Shown here one piece after another: positions 32,738 to 44,751 of a DNA stretch of 64,000 bases. This stretch comes from Ananas comosus (lineage: Eukaryota > Streptophyta > Magnoliopsida > Poales > Bromeliaceae). Both the position numbers and the translations under genes were made by a program. The stretch spans positions 3,851,956 to 3,915,955 of the forward strand of contig NC_033640.1 in the NCBI RefSeq assembly GCF_001540865.1, read 5' to 3'. Under the pieces are notes generated by a model. It did not search any database. It saw only the letters and a list, made by a program, of their open reading frames with translations, and had not been told where the DNA came from. The first letter of the stretch is position 1. Every line of letters starts with the position of its first letter.

Positions 32738-32900
32738 ACTTCTTTTAGTTAATTTGCTTTTTCTGTTTTTTTCTCCTTTAGATTCAGCTTGTTGGAGGGG
32801 TGCACTCTACCCATGGTCTTAATTAATCTAGAGGGAAGGCGGCCCTTGATATAGAGCGCCCAGGAGTAGACCATTGCTATCAACTAAACGGTATTACCGT
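32738..32900 (-). promoter_or_regulatory. Likely WAK core promoter and 5' UTR
   Basis: A TATA-like GCTCTATATCAAG lies on the minus strand at about 32846-32858, roughly 115 bp upstream of the ATG. It is followed by an A-rich leader. No cis element can be named with confidence. Confidence 0.35.
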
Positions 32901-33391
32901 AGCAATTGGGTTATGGATTTTCAATTCATGGGAAGTAGTATGGGATCTTTAGTAGGTGAGAAAATAACTCGTTTAATTATGCTAGACTTTGACTCATTCA
33001 ACAACATAGTTTGTTTGTTTGATTTTTTTTTAACTTCTTTTTACTTTTAGGTGTATATATAAACAACAAAAAATTATTTCTTGAGTTTAAACAAAAGAGA
33101 AATTATTAAGAAACAATACTAATCTCTACACACAAGCGAGAGTAAATTTGGTGAAAACATACAAAATTTATCCAAACTATATGTGGATCATTTTGATTTG
33201 ATTATTTGTATCTTTCACAATTTTAATTTTATTGTCTAATCTTTTAATTTATTTAATTTGAGTTAGTCAACAATATTTTTACCTTCAAAATTTAAGTTAA
33301 ATACTTATTTTGATAAATTTATATTTACGAGAATGTATGAAATATACTAACTAAATCTATAAAAATAAATGATGCATTCAAATCTTAAAGT
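32901..33391. other. AT-rich upstream DNA, insertion site of gypsy C
   Basis: No gene. The stretch 33170-33396 resembles one at 28690-29040 (shared TTGACTAA, TAAATAACGAGTTCAAACTTTGAAGT-type blocks) and continues after gypsy C at 44752. It is therefore a dispersed repeat split by that insertion. Confidence 0.5.
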
Positions 33392-33396
33392 CAAAG

Positions 33397-36300
33397 TGTA
33401 GTATCCTTGGTGGTTGGTTGCCTGTGAGATTTTAGTATCTGAGACTTGTCGACACATCTAGAGAGTGTCAGGACAAGTCAGAGTCGTTGTAGCGCGAATT
33501 GGACGCAAAACGGACTCGACGTGAGGCGAGAGTGGAGTTCTGACGCTGAAATCCGCAAAGGGCAGAATTTCAGTGTTGAGTACCGGTACCAGGCAGGAGA
33601 GTATCGGTACCCCAGTGTAAATCCAGAACAGACTGCTCTCGGGTTGCAACAATTTGATGCTGAGTACCGGTACTGCTTCGAACGAGTACCGGTATCGAGC
33701 TCGGGTACCGGTACTGCATCGGGCTGGAATCGGTATCCTGTGTGCGAGCTTGCGTGCTGAGAGGCCGAGTACCGGTAACCAAATTGGGTACCGGTACTCC
33801 AGCTGTAATTTTGAGTTGGTGAGGGGCCTTTTGGTCATTTGAAATGGCGTTAATCTCAACCTTATCCTACCTCTTTATATATGTGTAGAGAGACAGTGAA
33901 TGAGCTTTTGGTTGCTGCTTCCTCTCTTTCTAGTTTGGAGACGTCGCTCGTTGTGGAGTCGCGGCTCGAGCTCGGGTTGACTTTGACGTTTCACCGAGGA
34001 GCCGTTCGAGCGTGCGGGCATCGTCGTTGCATCGTTGGGAGGCCGGGCGAGTGCGTGGTTTCCTCCCTTTTCGACTTCTCGCTGTGGTTGGAGTAGCTTT
34101 TCGAGGTGGGTTGATGTTTACCGAAATCGTCGGAATACCTCCTAAGTTTTATATCGTCGACATGTTTTGTTGGTTTCATTTCCTTGCTAGTACTCGAATT
34201 CATGGATTAGAGATAAAATCTGAATTTGGAGTTAAGCTAGTTGTATAATTTTACATGTTGGACTTGGATTTGACTTAGGAGAAATCATACAGAGATATTA
34301 TACTGTCATTTTCTAAAAATTACCAGATATAGCTTTAGGAGCGGTGGTTCTTCTGTATCGCCGCTGTTTGTATGCGGTGGATACCCAGATTAGTGTAGAA
34401 TGAGTTTACACTCGTGCTAGGGTACCGAGCTTATTTTACAGTAGGGTGTAGACTGTTTCGAACTGTCGGATGCCGTCGCAGTTGACAGCGGACTCAGATT
34501 TCTGTATTCGCATCAGATTGTGCCAAGGGCACGTGATCTTTGGTTGTTAGACCAATTAGACCCTTTTGCTTTGATTATAGTCTGTGAGAGCCTGATTGAG
34601 CTCGGTAGAGACATACTTGCATACTCGGTTAGGTAGCGCCCAGGAGTGCTACTCCGGCGTCAAGTTTTGTGCGTTTGCGTTGATGTCATAGTGTCCGGGT
34701 TGGACTTTGCTCTCCACCGACAACCCAGCGTGGTGGTGGTTGGTGTAGCTTCGACAGGCGGGACGAGTGTGTTCACAGTCCCTAGTGAGATTGGGTCAGA
34801 GATTGCATTCTTATATCTACAGAATAGTGGTTAGCGATAGTATAGTGGCATGTAGCTATAGTTTTTCCAGCTTTCTTTACTATCCTTGAGCATATTTCTT
34901 TTCTGTAGACTTAGTGGGTGAGCCGTTGAGGTCGGTAACGGTGCCCACTGAGGACTACTTCGTTTTACAGTAGTTCTCACACCTAGTTGTTGACCCCTTT
35001 TTGCAGAGCCTTCGTCCGTGGCTGCTGCTGTCACCGATTCTAATCGTGGAAAAAGAGTTACGATGTAAAGAAGTGAATTCTCGAAATCCGAGGATTGTAC
35101 TTCATCCAGGATCGACTGACTGTCGAGAGAATACCCTTTGTGGGAGTTAAGAATGCCCAAAATACAAAAAGTGCTTTAGAGTGGGGTCCGCGAGAGCAAA
35201 TAGGCAAAATCTGGACTCAGCAGATTTTTGCTCTCGGGGATCGGTCCCTAGAGGGAAGGACCGGTCCCTGTAGCTGAGGGTCGCGGGGCAAGGCCGATGC
35301 GACCGGTCCCTGGCTGAGGGGACCGGTCCCCGAGCGCGACACCCGCGAGAGAAAGCCTAAATTTGGCTAAGTCCTGAGGTTCCCCTTTCGGGAACCGGTC
35401 TCTTAGGAGAGACCGGTCCGAGAGACCGATCTCCCAGGGACCGGTCCCTCAGGTGAGGACCGGTTCCCGAACGCGAGAGGTCCCTAGACTGCAGGAAGAG
35501 CTCTCGGGGATCGGTCCCAAGTCGGGGAGATCGGTCCCTCCGCGCGAAAACTGCCCAGTTGGAGCTGTGCAAGGGATGAAAAGTTGAGGGGTCTAAATGC
35601 AAAATGGCCTTTATTAGAGTGGGCTGAGCCCTCTCTCTCCCTCACACTCTCTCATTCCACTCTCCCTCACTCCCATTTCTCTCTTGCTCCTTCTCTCTCT
35701 AGAAAGGAAAGAAGGAGAAGAAAAACAAGAAGGAGAGGAAGGAAAAGAAGAAGAAGAAGAAGGAGATCAAGAGGAAGGCTTTGAGCACCTCCATCTCCCT
35801 CTCCTCTTTCCATTGGTGTAGCTCTTGAGGTAAGCTACTGAACCCTAGCTTTGTAAACTTAGGGTTTTTGGGTTTTTATGCTTTGGAATGGGTCAAATGG
35901 ATCTCAAGCATGCTTCTAAGTAGATCAATCCCATGAATCTAAGGTTCTATTGGTGGTTTGCTATATGTGCAACCTAGGGCTCCAAATGGGGGCATTTTGT
36001 AAAGTATGAGATTGATCTCATTTGAGGCCTTGTAAACCTCATCGATAGGTGCCCAAACGCGGGGGCGAAGTCGACTTCGCGATTCGTCGAGCGGGCTTAG
36101 AGCAACCGGCGAATTACGGTCGTTACGGCGTTATCTTGGACCAAGGGAGGCTAACGCCTTTTTGTAAAGCTCGCCGAGGAGCGTTTCTAGAGCCTCTACG
36201 TTGGTAAAAGGTTGGGGGTGTCATCCGAAACTTTCGAACTTCTTTCTATGTCTTAGATTGTATTTAATCTCATCTCTTCATGTTGCATTGTAGGATTGCA

Positions 36301-38078
36301 TAGTAGCTCCATTCCTTATGCTTTCTAATTGATAACTTAGTGTACTTGGAACGCTTGGTAATTTAGATAGGTAAGGATTGGGTCGAGATGTGAATCCTAT
36401 GGTGCGAAAGAAAAGAGATGAACCCGATGGGGGTATTGATGACATAGGAAGTAGTGGATAGTGTTAAAGAACACGAGTGCCATCCGAATGATAAATGATG
36501 ACGAGTGGCATTAATGTAGTGTAAATAACACTAGAGGTCGATGGACCTAGGGATAGGTGGATCTCTTAGAAAATGCCTTATGAACAATGAATTTAGAAAA
36601 CTAAATAGCATTGCATGAATGTCGAGAACCGATGATTCCGCGATAGTCGTTGACCCTAGTGTAGGGTGTCCTCAGTTGGAGAGGATTCGATTGGGTTATT
36701 GACTCTAGTTGTAGAGCCTCCTCACTCGGAGATGATTGGATTGGGTCTTGACCCTAGTTACAGTGTATCCTCACATGGAGAGGATAGATCTAGCTCACAG
36801 TCTGCGTTTAGGGTGGCATAGCCATCCAATCCCCACATGGAGGGGATTGTCGTCGAGTACTCCGGAGTGTCGTGCAACTAGGACCACTTGGAGGTCCGGA
36901 CCACATGGAGGTTCGCAGACGGTCCCGGGCCTGGGTGCACTTGGAGCTCCCTCCCCACTTTGGGATTGAAAGATGAGTTATGGGCGAGCCCTAGGGCCTC
37001 GCCACAGATTGGGTAAATGAAAGGTTAAAGTTTAATAAATGTCATTGAACATAGCTATTCGAACATGGATCAAATTTGTTAGCATGGTAGCAAACCTTTA
37101 TTATATGATGCATGCATTCATATTCATGATTATGGGCATAGTAGCATAGTTTTCCTACTACCGCATTTACAGCTTTCAGATACATATCTATCTATCTATC
37201 TATCTGTTGTTACTTGTGCCCACTTGGACCTAGTGGGGAGATCGGCAGAGTCGGCGGCCGAGCCCACTGGGAACTATGGAAGATAGTTCTCACCCCACTC
37301 TATTTCCAGTGGTAGGTTCAGGGCTGCAGAGAGAGGACCGCGGCAAGGGCATCGCGCCCGATCAGTGAGGCCGTGGTAGTATAGTAGCTTTCCTTTTGCA
37401 TTAGCACACCTATGTATTGAGAGAGATTCATGTAGGTGAGGTTGGAGAGCTATGTATTTTGAGGATCAAATGTATTCATTTTGGAAAATGATGTAAATGT
37501 AAAGAATGCAACTATTGTAATAGTTAGTAAAGTACTCTCTTTATTTCACTCGTATATCTTGTGGATTATTTGCTCTTCTTGTTGTTGGCACTGTTTGTGC
37601 CCTCGTTGAATGTGTATATTTAGAATTTAAAGTCCTGGGTAAATTCTTGTACACATTCCTGTTGTTGAGCCTTGGGCGGACAAGGGAGGTGCTGTCTGTT
37701 CGGCGGTCCGTCGCCGCGGCCGAATCGTGCCAAATTGGTAGTGGTTTCGGGGCGGGGCGTGACATACGAACTAGATCCTTTCCAGTCTGGTTACAGTGCT
37801 AGAGGAGTACCTCCCATAGGTAGTTTTGGGGTATTTCTGTATATATGGTTGTTGTCTGGGTACTCGCTGGAGCGAGTGGTGTAGTAGACATTTTGTATGT
37901 ACTGGAACCCCTTGAGGTTTTATATACATGCTATTTTCAATTTAGCAGCTCTTTATCCTGTGGTTTTAGCTTGGTTTTGTTTATAGGTATAGCTATCGCT
38001 TCGTATACAAGAAAAATTCCTATGTATACGGCGGGTTTGTTGGCGTGCCCGAGGAAACGTGTAATCCAGGTCGTGGCA
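33397..38078 (+). repeat. 5' LTR of gypsy C, interrupted
   Basis: Without the insertion at 35064-37764 and its 5-bp duplication, the LTR is about 1976 bp. It carries a TACCGGTA palindrome array (about 33580-33800) and a TATA box TTTATATATG at 33874-33883. It is followed after eight bases by the primer site. Confidence 0.9.
35064..37764 (+). mobile_element. Solo LTR of family F nested in gypsy C 5' LTR
   Basis: Starts TGTAAAGAAGTG, ends GGGGCGTGACA, 2701 bp, and is flanked by perfect TACGA duplications (35059-35063 and 37765-37769). The 3' LTR of gypsy C lacks the insert and reads through with a single TACGA. It contains no primer site or coding sequence, so it is a solo LTR. Inside are ACCGGTCCC palindromes (35237-35540), a long pyrimidine tract then a purine tract (35630-35776), and a tandem array with CTCACATGGAGAGGAT (about 36650-36860). 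Confidence 0.9.
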
Positions 38079-38086
38079 GATTAAGT

Positions 38087-38098
38087 TGGTATCAGAGC
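38087..38098 (+). other. Primer-binding site of gypsy C
   Basis: TGGTATCAGAGC eight bases after the 5' LTR end, initiator Met tRNA type. Confidence 0.93.
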
Positions 38099-38240
38099 TT
38101 AGCATTAGGTCGTTGGGACCTAGGAAACTTTAAGTTTGGTAAACCTTTGGAAGGCAAGACACGAAAGGCATGATTTATCGCGAAAGTCAGCAATTGAATT
38201 GTTTTAACTCCTCCTAAAGTGGAGTGATTGACTGAAGGAG

Positions 38241-38304
38241 TGTCTGTTTCGGCCAAGAAAATTATGTCGGCTGCAGACGGCATAATTTTGAGGAGAAACA
38301 GATA
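38241..38304 (+). promoter_or_regulatory. Structured leader RNA with palindromic loop (gypsy C)
   Basis: Between primer site and gag. The outer stem is TGTCTGTTTC with GAAACAGATA. The inner 12-bp stem is AAAATTATGTCG with CGGCATAATTTT. The 8-nt loop GCTGCAGA contains the palindrome CTGCAG. Gypsy D has the same architecture at 52947-53012 with compensating changes in the stems and an unchanged loop. The possible role is a dimerisation or packaging signal. Confidence 0.6.
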
Positions 38305-38377
38305 CGGCATTCTAGACTTTCTTTTGATTGGGTCCGAGAGTGATTGTGTTTTGTATCGACCCTTGTTTTGGTTTCAT

Positions 38378-41300
38378 GTAGCTCCACCACCGACTACTCC
38401 CGTGGCCGCACCAACCGTAGCTATACCCCCACCAGTGACAGTTCCTAAGGCGCCTGTTACCTTCTCTGGAGAGGCGTCACAGATGTCTAAGGTTGAGCAG
38501 GAGCGGATAACAGAGAGGCTCGCTCGTCTTCGTTGGTTTGATACGCCGTGCTTTGATGGCAGTTGCACGGAGCCCTAGGTTGTAGAGGGCTGGGTTAGCG
38601 CGATGGAGAAGCTATTTGAGGACTTGTTTATATCAGAGCATGAGTAGGTACATTTGGGAGTATACTATTTGGCCGGCGATGCGCACTCCTGGTAGAGGAA
38701 GATGAGGCAGACTCGAGGATTGGTGGAGCTACAAATTTAGTGGGATACATTCTGCGGAATGCTGTACGGGGCGTATTTCCCAAACAATGTGAAGCAGAAA
38801 CTTGAAGAGGACCTGAAGAAGCTACAGTAGGGGGAGCGATCAATTCAGGAGTACACCCACGAGTTTACCCGGTTTCTGAACTGTGTTGTTTGTAGCCAGG
38901 GATGAGGCCCACAAGGTATATCTGTATGAGGGATGCTTGAGGCTAGAGATCTTCCGGTTGGTACAGGCGCAGAGGTTAAGGACCTTGGATGCGTCAATTG
39001 AGCATGCGTTGTGGGTGGAGAGAGGAGATATATCGATCCGTGAGCGGGCTTAGGTGCCGGGGCAGAGTTAGGATAGGAAGCGCCCTATTCTAGATGATGC
39101 AGGGTAGTCGAGCAGCAAGCATCCGCCGAGGCCTTCACGATCACGCTCTTAGGGTCATGGGCCTTCCGGGCGACAGCATTCTGGGGGACCTTGTCAGCAG
39201 AGACAGTCGTAGGGGACTCCGCAGTGTGTGATTTCTGGAGGACCACACTGGCCCCGACAGTGTGAGCGGCAAGAGGGCCGATGTTTCACTTGTGGACAGC
39301 CTGGACATATGAGGGCAGCTTGTCCCCGAGCAGCATGACCAGCACCATCGACGACGTCAGCCCCGCCGGCACCTCCGCAGTCTTATGGAGCATCACCGAG
39401 TTACCGCCAGGATGACAGAGCATCTGTGCCGCGGCAGAGTGAGCGGCGACAGCAGGCCTCGAGTGGCAGAGTGTATGCAGCTCAGGTGGACGACTCTACA
39501 ACAGCCGACCGGGTATTGGTAGGTATCATTTTAATTTCTGGTATTAGAGCTTGTACCTTATTTGATACCGGTGTGTTACATTCTTTTGTTAGCCGAGCAT
39601 TCGCATCATTGCATGGGCTAGAGGCGAGGCCATTGTTGCATGCACGAGAGGTGCAGATTTTCGACCATATTTTGCAGGTAGTAGAGTGTTGTTGGGCTTG
39701 TCCAGTGCAGTTGGGCCCTTGGATTATGCCTGCAGACCTGTTGGTCTTAGGGCAGCTGCAAGACTTGGATATTGTGCTTGTCATGGAATGGCTGGCGTGG
39801 TATTATGCTACGATCGACTCTGGAGTGAGGACAGTGACGTTCTGCTAGCCAGGCCAGGAGGAGTTCACGTACATGGGCTGTAGGAGTACGTTGTTTGCCA
39901 CTTGAATTTCGTCAGTGAGGGCTAGACAGCTGTTGAGTAGAGGATGCATCGCTTTTCTCGCGACGGTAGTAGAGGTGCCTACGGCGGCGCCGGGACTCGA
40001 GGATATCCCTATAGTCCGCGAGTTTTCGGATGTTTTCCCCTGGAGTTTACGACGATGCCACCAGATAGAGAGATCGAGTTTGTGATTGATGTAGTCCCTA
40101 AAACTACGCTAATCTCGAAGGCACCCTACCGGATCGCACTGGCAGAGCTGAGAGAGCTGAAGACGCAGCTTCAGGATCTAATGGATAAAGGGTATGTGAG
40201 ACCCAGTGTATCACCTTGGGGAGTGCCGGTGTTATTCGTGGAGAAGAAAGATGGTTCACTTAGGTTGTGCGTGGATTATCCGAAGTTGAATAAAGTGACC
40301 ATCAAGAACAAGTATCCTTTGTTGTGCATCAATGATCTGTTTGATCGGCTGTAAGGATCTTGTGTCTTTTCGAATATTGATCTCAAGTCAGGTTACCACC
40401 AGTTGAGGGTGAGGGCCGAGGATGTTCCCAAGACAGCTTTTCGGACTCGGTACGGGCATTTTGAGTTCAGTGTAATGCCTTTTGGATTGATGAATGCCTC
40501 TGCCGCATTTATGGATCTGATGAATAGAGTGTTCAAGCCGTTCTTGGATAGATTCGTAGTGGTATTCATTGATGATATTCTGATATACTTCCGGAGGGAT
40601 GTTGAGCATGAGGAGCACTTTAGGATAGTGTTACAGCTTCTGTGGGAGAATAAGTTGTATGCTAAGTTGAAAAAGTGTGAGTTTTGGCTGCGGGAGGTTT
40701 CTTTCTTGGGCTACGTGATTTCTGCAGCTGGAGTGGCAGTTAACCCGAAGAAGATCGATACTATTCGGGATTGGCCCCGACCGACGACAGTTACCGAGGT
40801 GAGGAGCTTTCATGGATTGGCTGGATATTACCGTCGGTTTGTGGAAGGCTTTGCGAAGCTTTTCACACCTCTCACTCGATTGACGCGAAAAGGAATTAAG
40901 TTTCATTGGAGTAAGGATTGTTAGAGTAGTTTTGATGAGTTGAGACAGAAATTGATGTCGGCTCCTATCCTTGCCCTTCCAGTTATGGGGGAAGGATTTG
41001 TGATCTACAGTGATGCATCGCACAGTGGTTTGGGTTGTGTATTGATGCAGCATGGTAGGGTAATTGCTTATGCTTCCCGGCAATTGAAGGATTACGAGAA
41101 GAATTACCCTATGCATGATTTGGAACTTGTAGCAGTAGTATTTGCACTGAAGTTGTGGCGGCATTACTTGTATGGCGAGCACTGTGAGATTTTTACAGAT
41201 CATAAAAGTCTCAAATATCTATTCATCCAAAAAAAGTTAAATCTGAGGCAATACAGGTGGTTGGAGTTATTGCAGAGCTTGAGCATGTTGATCACTCAGC

Positions 41301-42824
41301 AGAGACCATTACTTGAGGAGTTACAGCGGTTGAGGCTTGAGGTGGTGTCCCCTGGGTTTACTGCGAGACTGATGTCTATGGTCTTGCAGCCCACTCTGTT
41401 GGACCGGATTAGGGAGAAACAGAGTGGAGACTCGCATTTATTGAGGATTCGAGAGTAGTTAGAGAGGGGACAAGCGGAGGCCTTTCCAGTGGACAGTTCG
41501 GGAGTACTGCGGTATAGGGACCGACTGTGTGTGCCTATGGATTCAGAGATCCGAGAGAAGATTTTGAGAGGGGCTCATTACTCACCTTATACGGTTCACC
41601 CTGGTGAAACCAAGATGTATAAGGATTTGAAGGCATGCTTCTGGTGGAATGGAATGAAGCGGGACATTGGCAGATATGTGGTTCAGTGTCTGACTTGCCA
41701 ACAGGTGAAGGCCGAACACCGAGTACTTGCTGGCAAGCTTCAGAATCTGCCAGTGCCCGAGTAGAAATGTGAGCAGATCACGATGGATTTTGTCATGAGA
41801 TTACCGAGAGCACAGGGTGGTTTCGATGCTATTTGGGTGATAGTGGACAGACTCACCAAGTCTGCTCACTTCCTACCAGTATAGACCACCTGACCCAGAG
41901 AGAGACTCGCTCAGTTATACATGGAAGATATTGTTAGATTGCATGATGTGCCGATCTCGATAGTATCAGACAGAGACCTGAGGTTTGTCTCGTACTTCTA
42001 GAGGAGCCTTCAGATGGCCTTGGGTACACAGCTATATTTCAGAACAACGTTTTACCCACAGATAGAAAGTTAGTCAGAGCGGACCATTCAGACTCTGGAG
42101 GACATGTTGAGAGCATGTGTCCTGAACTTTAGCGGAAGGTGGCATCGACATTTGAGACTGGTTGGGTTTGCGTACAACAACAGCTATTAAGCGAGCATTC
42201 AGATGGCTTCGTTTGAGACATTGTATGGACGTAGGTGCCGATCACCTTTGTATTGGAGTGATGTGGGTGAAAGAAAGACTCTGGGCCTGAGATTCTGATG
42301 GAGGTAGAGAAAAAGGTCAAGGTTGTACGACGACATCTCACGACAGCCCAGAGTCGATAAAGGAGCTATGCTGATACCAGGAGACGAGACTTGGAGTTTC
42401 AGGTTGGAGATCATGTGTTTTTGAAAGTCTCGCCATCCCGAGGGATACGCAGATTCGGAGTTCGTGGAAAGCTCAGTCCACGATTTGTAGGCCCTTTCGA
42501 GATATTGGAGTGAGTCGGACAGTAGCCTACAGGATTGCTTTACCTCCACAACTAGCCGGTATTCATGATGTTTTTCACGTCTCGGTATTGAGGAGATACG
42601 TATTTGATCCCTCACACGTGATTGACTTCACTCCACTGGAGCTTGACGAGGACTTGAGATATGAGGAGCGACCGGTGCGTATTCTTGCTCGGGAGACGAA
42701 AGAATTGCGCAACCGGGTCATACCTTATGTAAAAGTGCAGTTGAGCAATCACGAGGAGCGTGAGGCGACTTGGGAGCCGAAGACGGTGATGCAGGAGTCC
42801 TACCTTTACTTGTTTGAGACTTAG
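38378..42824 (+). pseudogene. Gypsy C gag-pol, heavily decayed
   Basis: Remnants in order: capsid region (about 38450-38940; the N-terminal 300 bp of gag present in gypsy D is deleted), zinc knuckle CGQPGHMRAACP (about 39290-39330), protease LFDTGVLHSF (39560-39590), and RT with [13 protein letters not shown] and catalytic [11 protein letters not shown] (40550-40590). RNase H follows with [13 protein letters not shown]. An integrase zinc-binding region has HYSPYTVHPGETKMYKDL and CLTCQQVKA. The integrase core and a C-terminal chromodomain-like tail end LRYEERPVRIL…REATWEP. In-frame stops include 39846, 40352, 40922, 41456 and 41762. About 90 bp of RNase H is missing near 41285 compared with D. 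Not functional. Confidence 0.88.
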
Positions 42825-42878
42825 GATTCAGGTATGCTTCTAAGTTTCGGGAACGATACTTTTTGTAGTGGGGAAGAA

Positions 42879-44746
42879 TGTAGTATCCCTGGTGGTTGGT
42901 TGCCTGTGAGATTTCAACATCTAAGGCTTGTCGACACATTTGGAGAGTGTCGGGACAAGTCGGAGTCGTTTTGGCGCGAATTAGATGCAAAACGGACTCG
43001 ACGCGAGGCTAGAGTGGAGTTCTGACGCTGAAATTCGCAAAGGGCAGGATTTCAGTATTGAGTACCGGTACCAGGCAGGGGAGTATCGGTACCCCAGTGC
43101 AAATGCAGAACAGACTGCTCTCGGGTTGCGCCAATTTGATGCTGAATACCGGTACTGCGTCGGACGAGTACCGATATCGAGCTCGGGTACCGGTACCTTG
43201 TGTGCGAGCTGACGGGCTAAGAGGCCGAGTACCGATAACCAAATTGGGTGCCGGTACTCCAGCTGTAATTTTGAGTTGGTGAGGTTGCTGCTTCCTCTCT
43301 CTCTCTAGTTTGGAGACGTCACTCGTCGTGGAGTCGCGGCTCGAGCTCGCGTCGACTTTGACGTTGCGTCGAGGAGCCGTTTGAGCATCCGGGCGTTGTC
43401 GTTTCATCGTTGGGAGGCCGGGCGAGCGCGTGGTTTCCTCCCTTTTCGACTTCTCGCCGTGGTTGGACTAGCTTTTCGAGGTGGGTTGAAGTTTACCGAA
43501 ATCATCGGAATACCTCCTAAGATTTATACCGTCGACATGTTTTGTTGGTTTCATTACCTTGCTAGTACTCGAATTCATAGATTAGAGATAAAATCTGAAT
43601 TTGGAGTTAAGCTAGTAGTATAATTTTACATATTCGATTTGGATTTGACTTAGGAAAAAACATATAAATCCTACACTGTCATTTTCTAAAAATTACCAGA
43701 TTTAGCTTTACGAACTGTGGTTCTTCTGTATCACCGCTGTTTGTATGCGGTGGATTCCCAGATTAGTGTAAGATGAGTTTACGCTCGTGCTGGGATGCTG
43801 AGTTTATTTTACAGTAGGGTGTAGACTGTTTCGAACTGTCGGATGCCGTCGTGGTTGACGGTGGACTCAGATTTCTATATTCGCATCAGATTGTGCCAAG
43901 GGCACGTGAGATTTGATTGTTAGACTAGTTAGACCCTTTTGCTTTGATTATAGCCTGTGAGAGCCTGATTGAGCTCGGCAGAGACACGCTTGCATACTCG
44001 GTTGGGTAGCGCCTACAAGTGCCACTCCGGCTTCGGATTTTGTGCATTTGCGTTGATGTCATAGTGTCCAGGTTGGACTTTGCTCTCCACCGACAACCAA
44101 GCGTGGTGGTGGTTGGTGTAGCTTCGACAGGCAGGACGGGTGTGTTCACAGTCCCTAGTGAGATTGGGTCAGAGATTGCATTCTTATATCTACAGAATAG
44201 TAGTTAGCGATAGTATAGTGGCATGTAGGTGTAGAGTTTTTCCAGCTTCCTTTACTATCCTTGAGCATGTTTCTTTTCTGTAAACTTAATGGGTGAGCCT
44301 TTGAGGTAGATAACGGTACCCACTGAGGACTACTTCTTTTTACAATAGTTCTCACACCCAGTTGTTGACCCTTTTTTGTAGAGCCTTCGTCCGCAGCTGC
44401 TGCTGTCACCGATTCTGATCATGGAAAGAGAGTTACGAACTAGATTCTTTCCAGTCTTATTACAGTGCTAGAGGAGTATCTCCCACAGGTAGTTTTGGGG
44501 CATTCTGTACATATGGTTGTTATCTGGATACTCGCTGGAGCGAGTGGTGTAGTAGACATTTTGTATGTACTGGAACCTCTCGAGGTTTTATATATATGCT
44601 ATTTTCAGTTTAGCAGCTCTTTACCTTGTGATTGTAGCTTAGTTTTGTTTACAGGTACAGCTATCGTTTCGTATACAAGAAAAATTTCTATGTATACGGC
44701 GGGTCTGTTGGCGTGTTCGGAAAAACGTATAATCCGGGGCGTGACA
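42879..44746 (+). repeat. 3' LTR of gypsy C
   Basis: 1868 bp, TGTAGTATCC to GGGGCGTGACA. It aligns to the 5' LTR, but about 85 bp between GTTGGTGAGG and TTGCTGCTTCC, including the TATA box, is absent here. Confidence 0.92.
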
Positions 44747-44751
44747 CAAAG

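Larger units (their letters stand above)
33397..44746 (+). mobile_element. Gypsy C: chromovirus-type LTR retrotransposon, decayed, with nested LTR
   Basis: A TGTAGTATCC…TGGCA 5' LTR, primer site at 38087, gag-pol remnants, a polypurine tract GGGGAAGAA at 42870-42878, and a 3' LTR (42879-44746). Perfect 5-bp target duplications CAAAG flank it (33392-33396 and 44747-44751), so this is one complete insertion. The 5' LTR is enlarged by a 2.7-kb solo LTR of another family. The pol is closely related to that of gypsy D (50866-59902). Confidence 0.92.

Noticed and set aside
31877..32822. Long plus-strand open frames (31877-32137, 32159-32479, 32448-32822)
   Set aside because: They are antisense shadows of WAK exon 1, which is GC-rich and therefore open on both strands. 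They show no protein family of their own.
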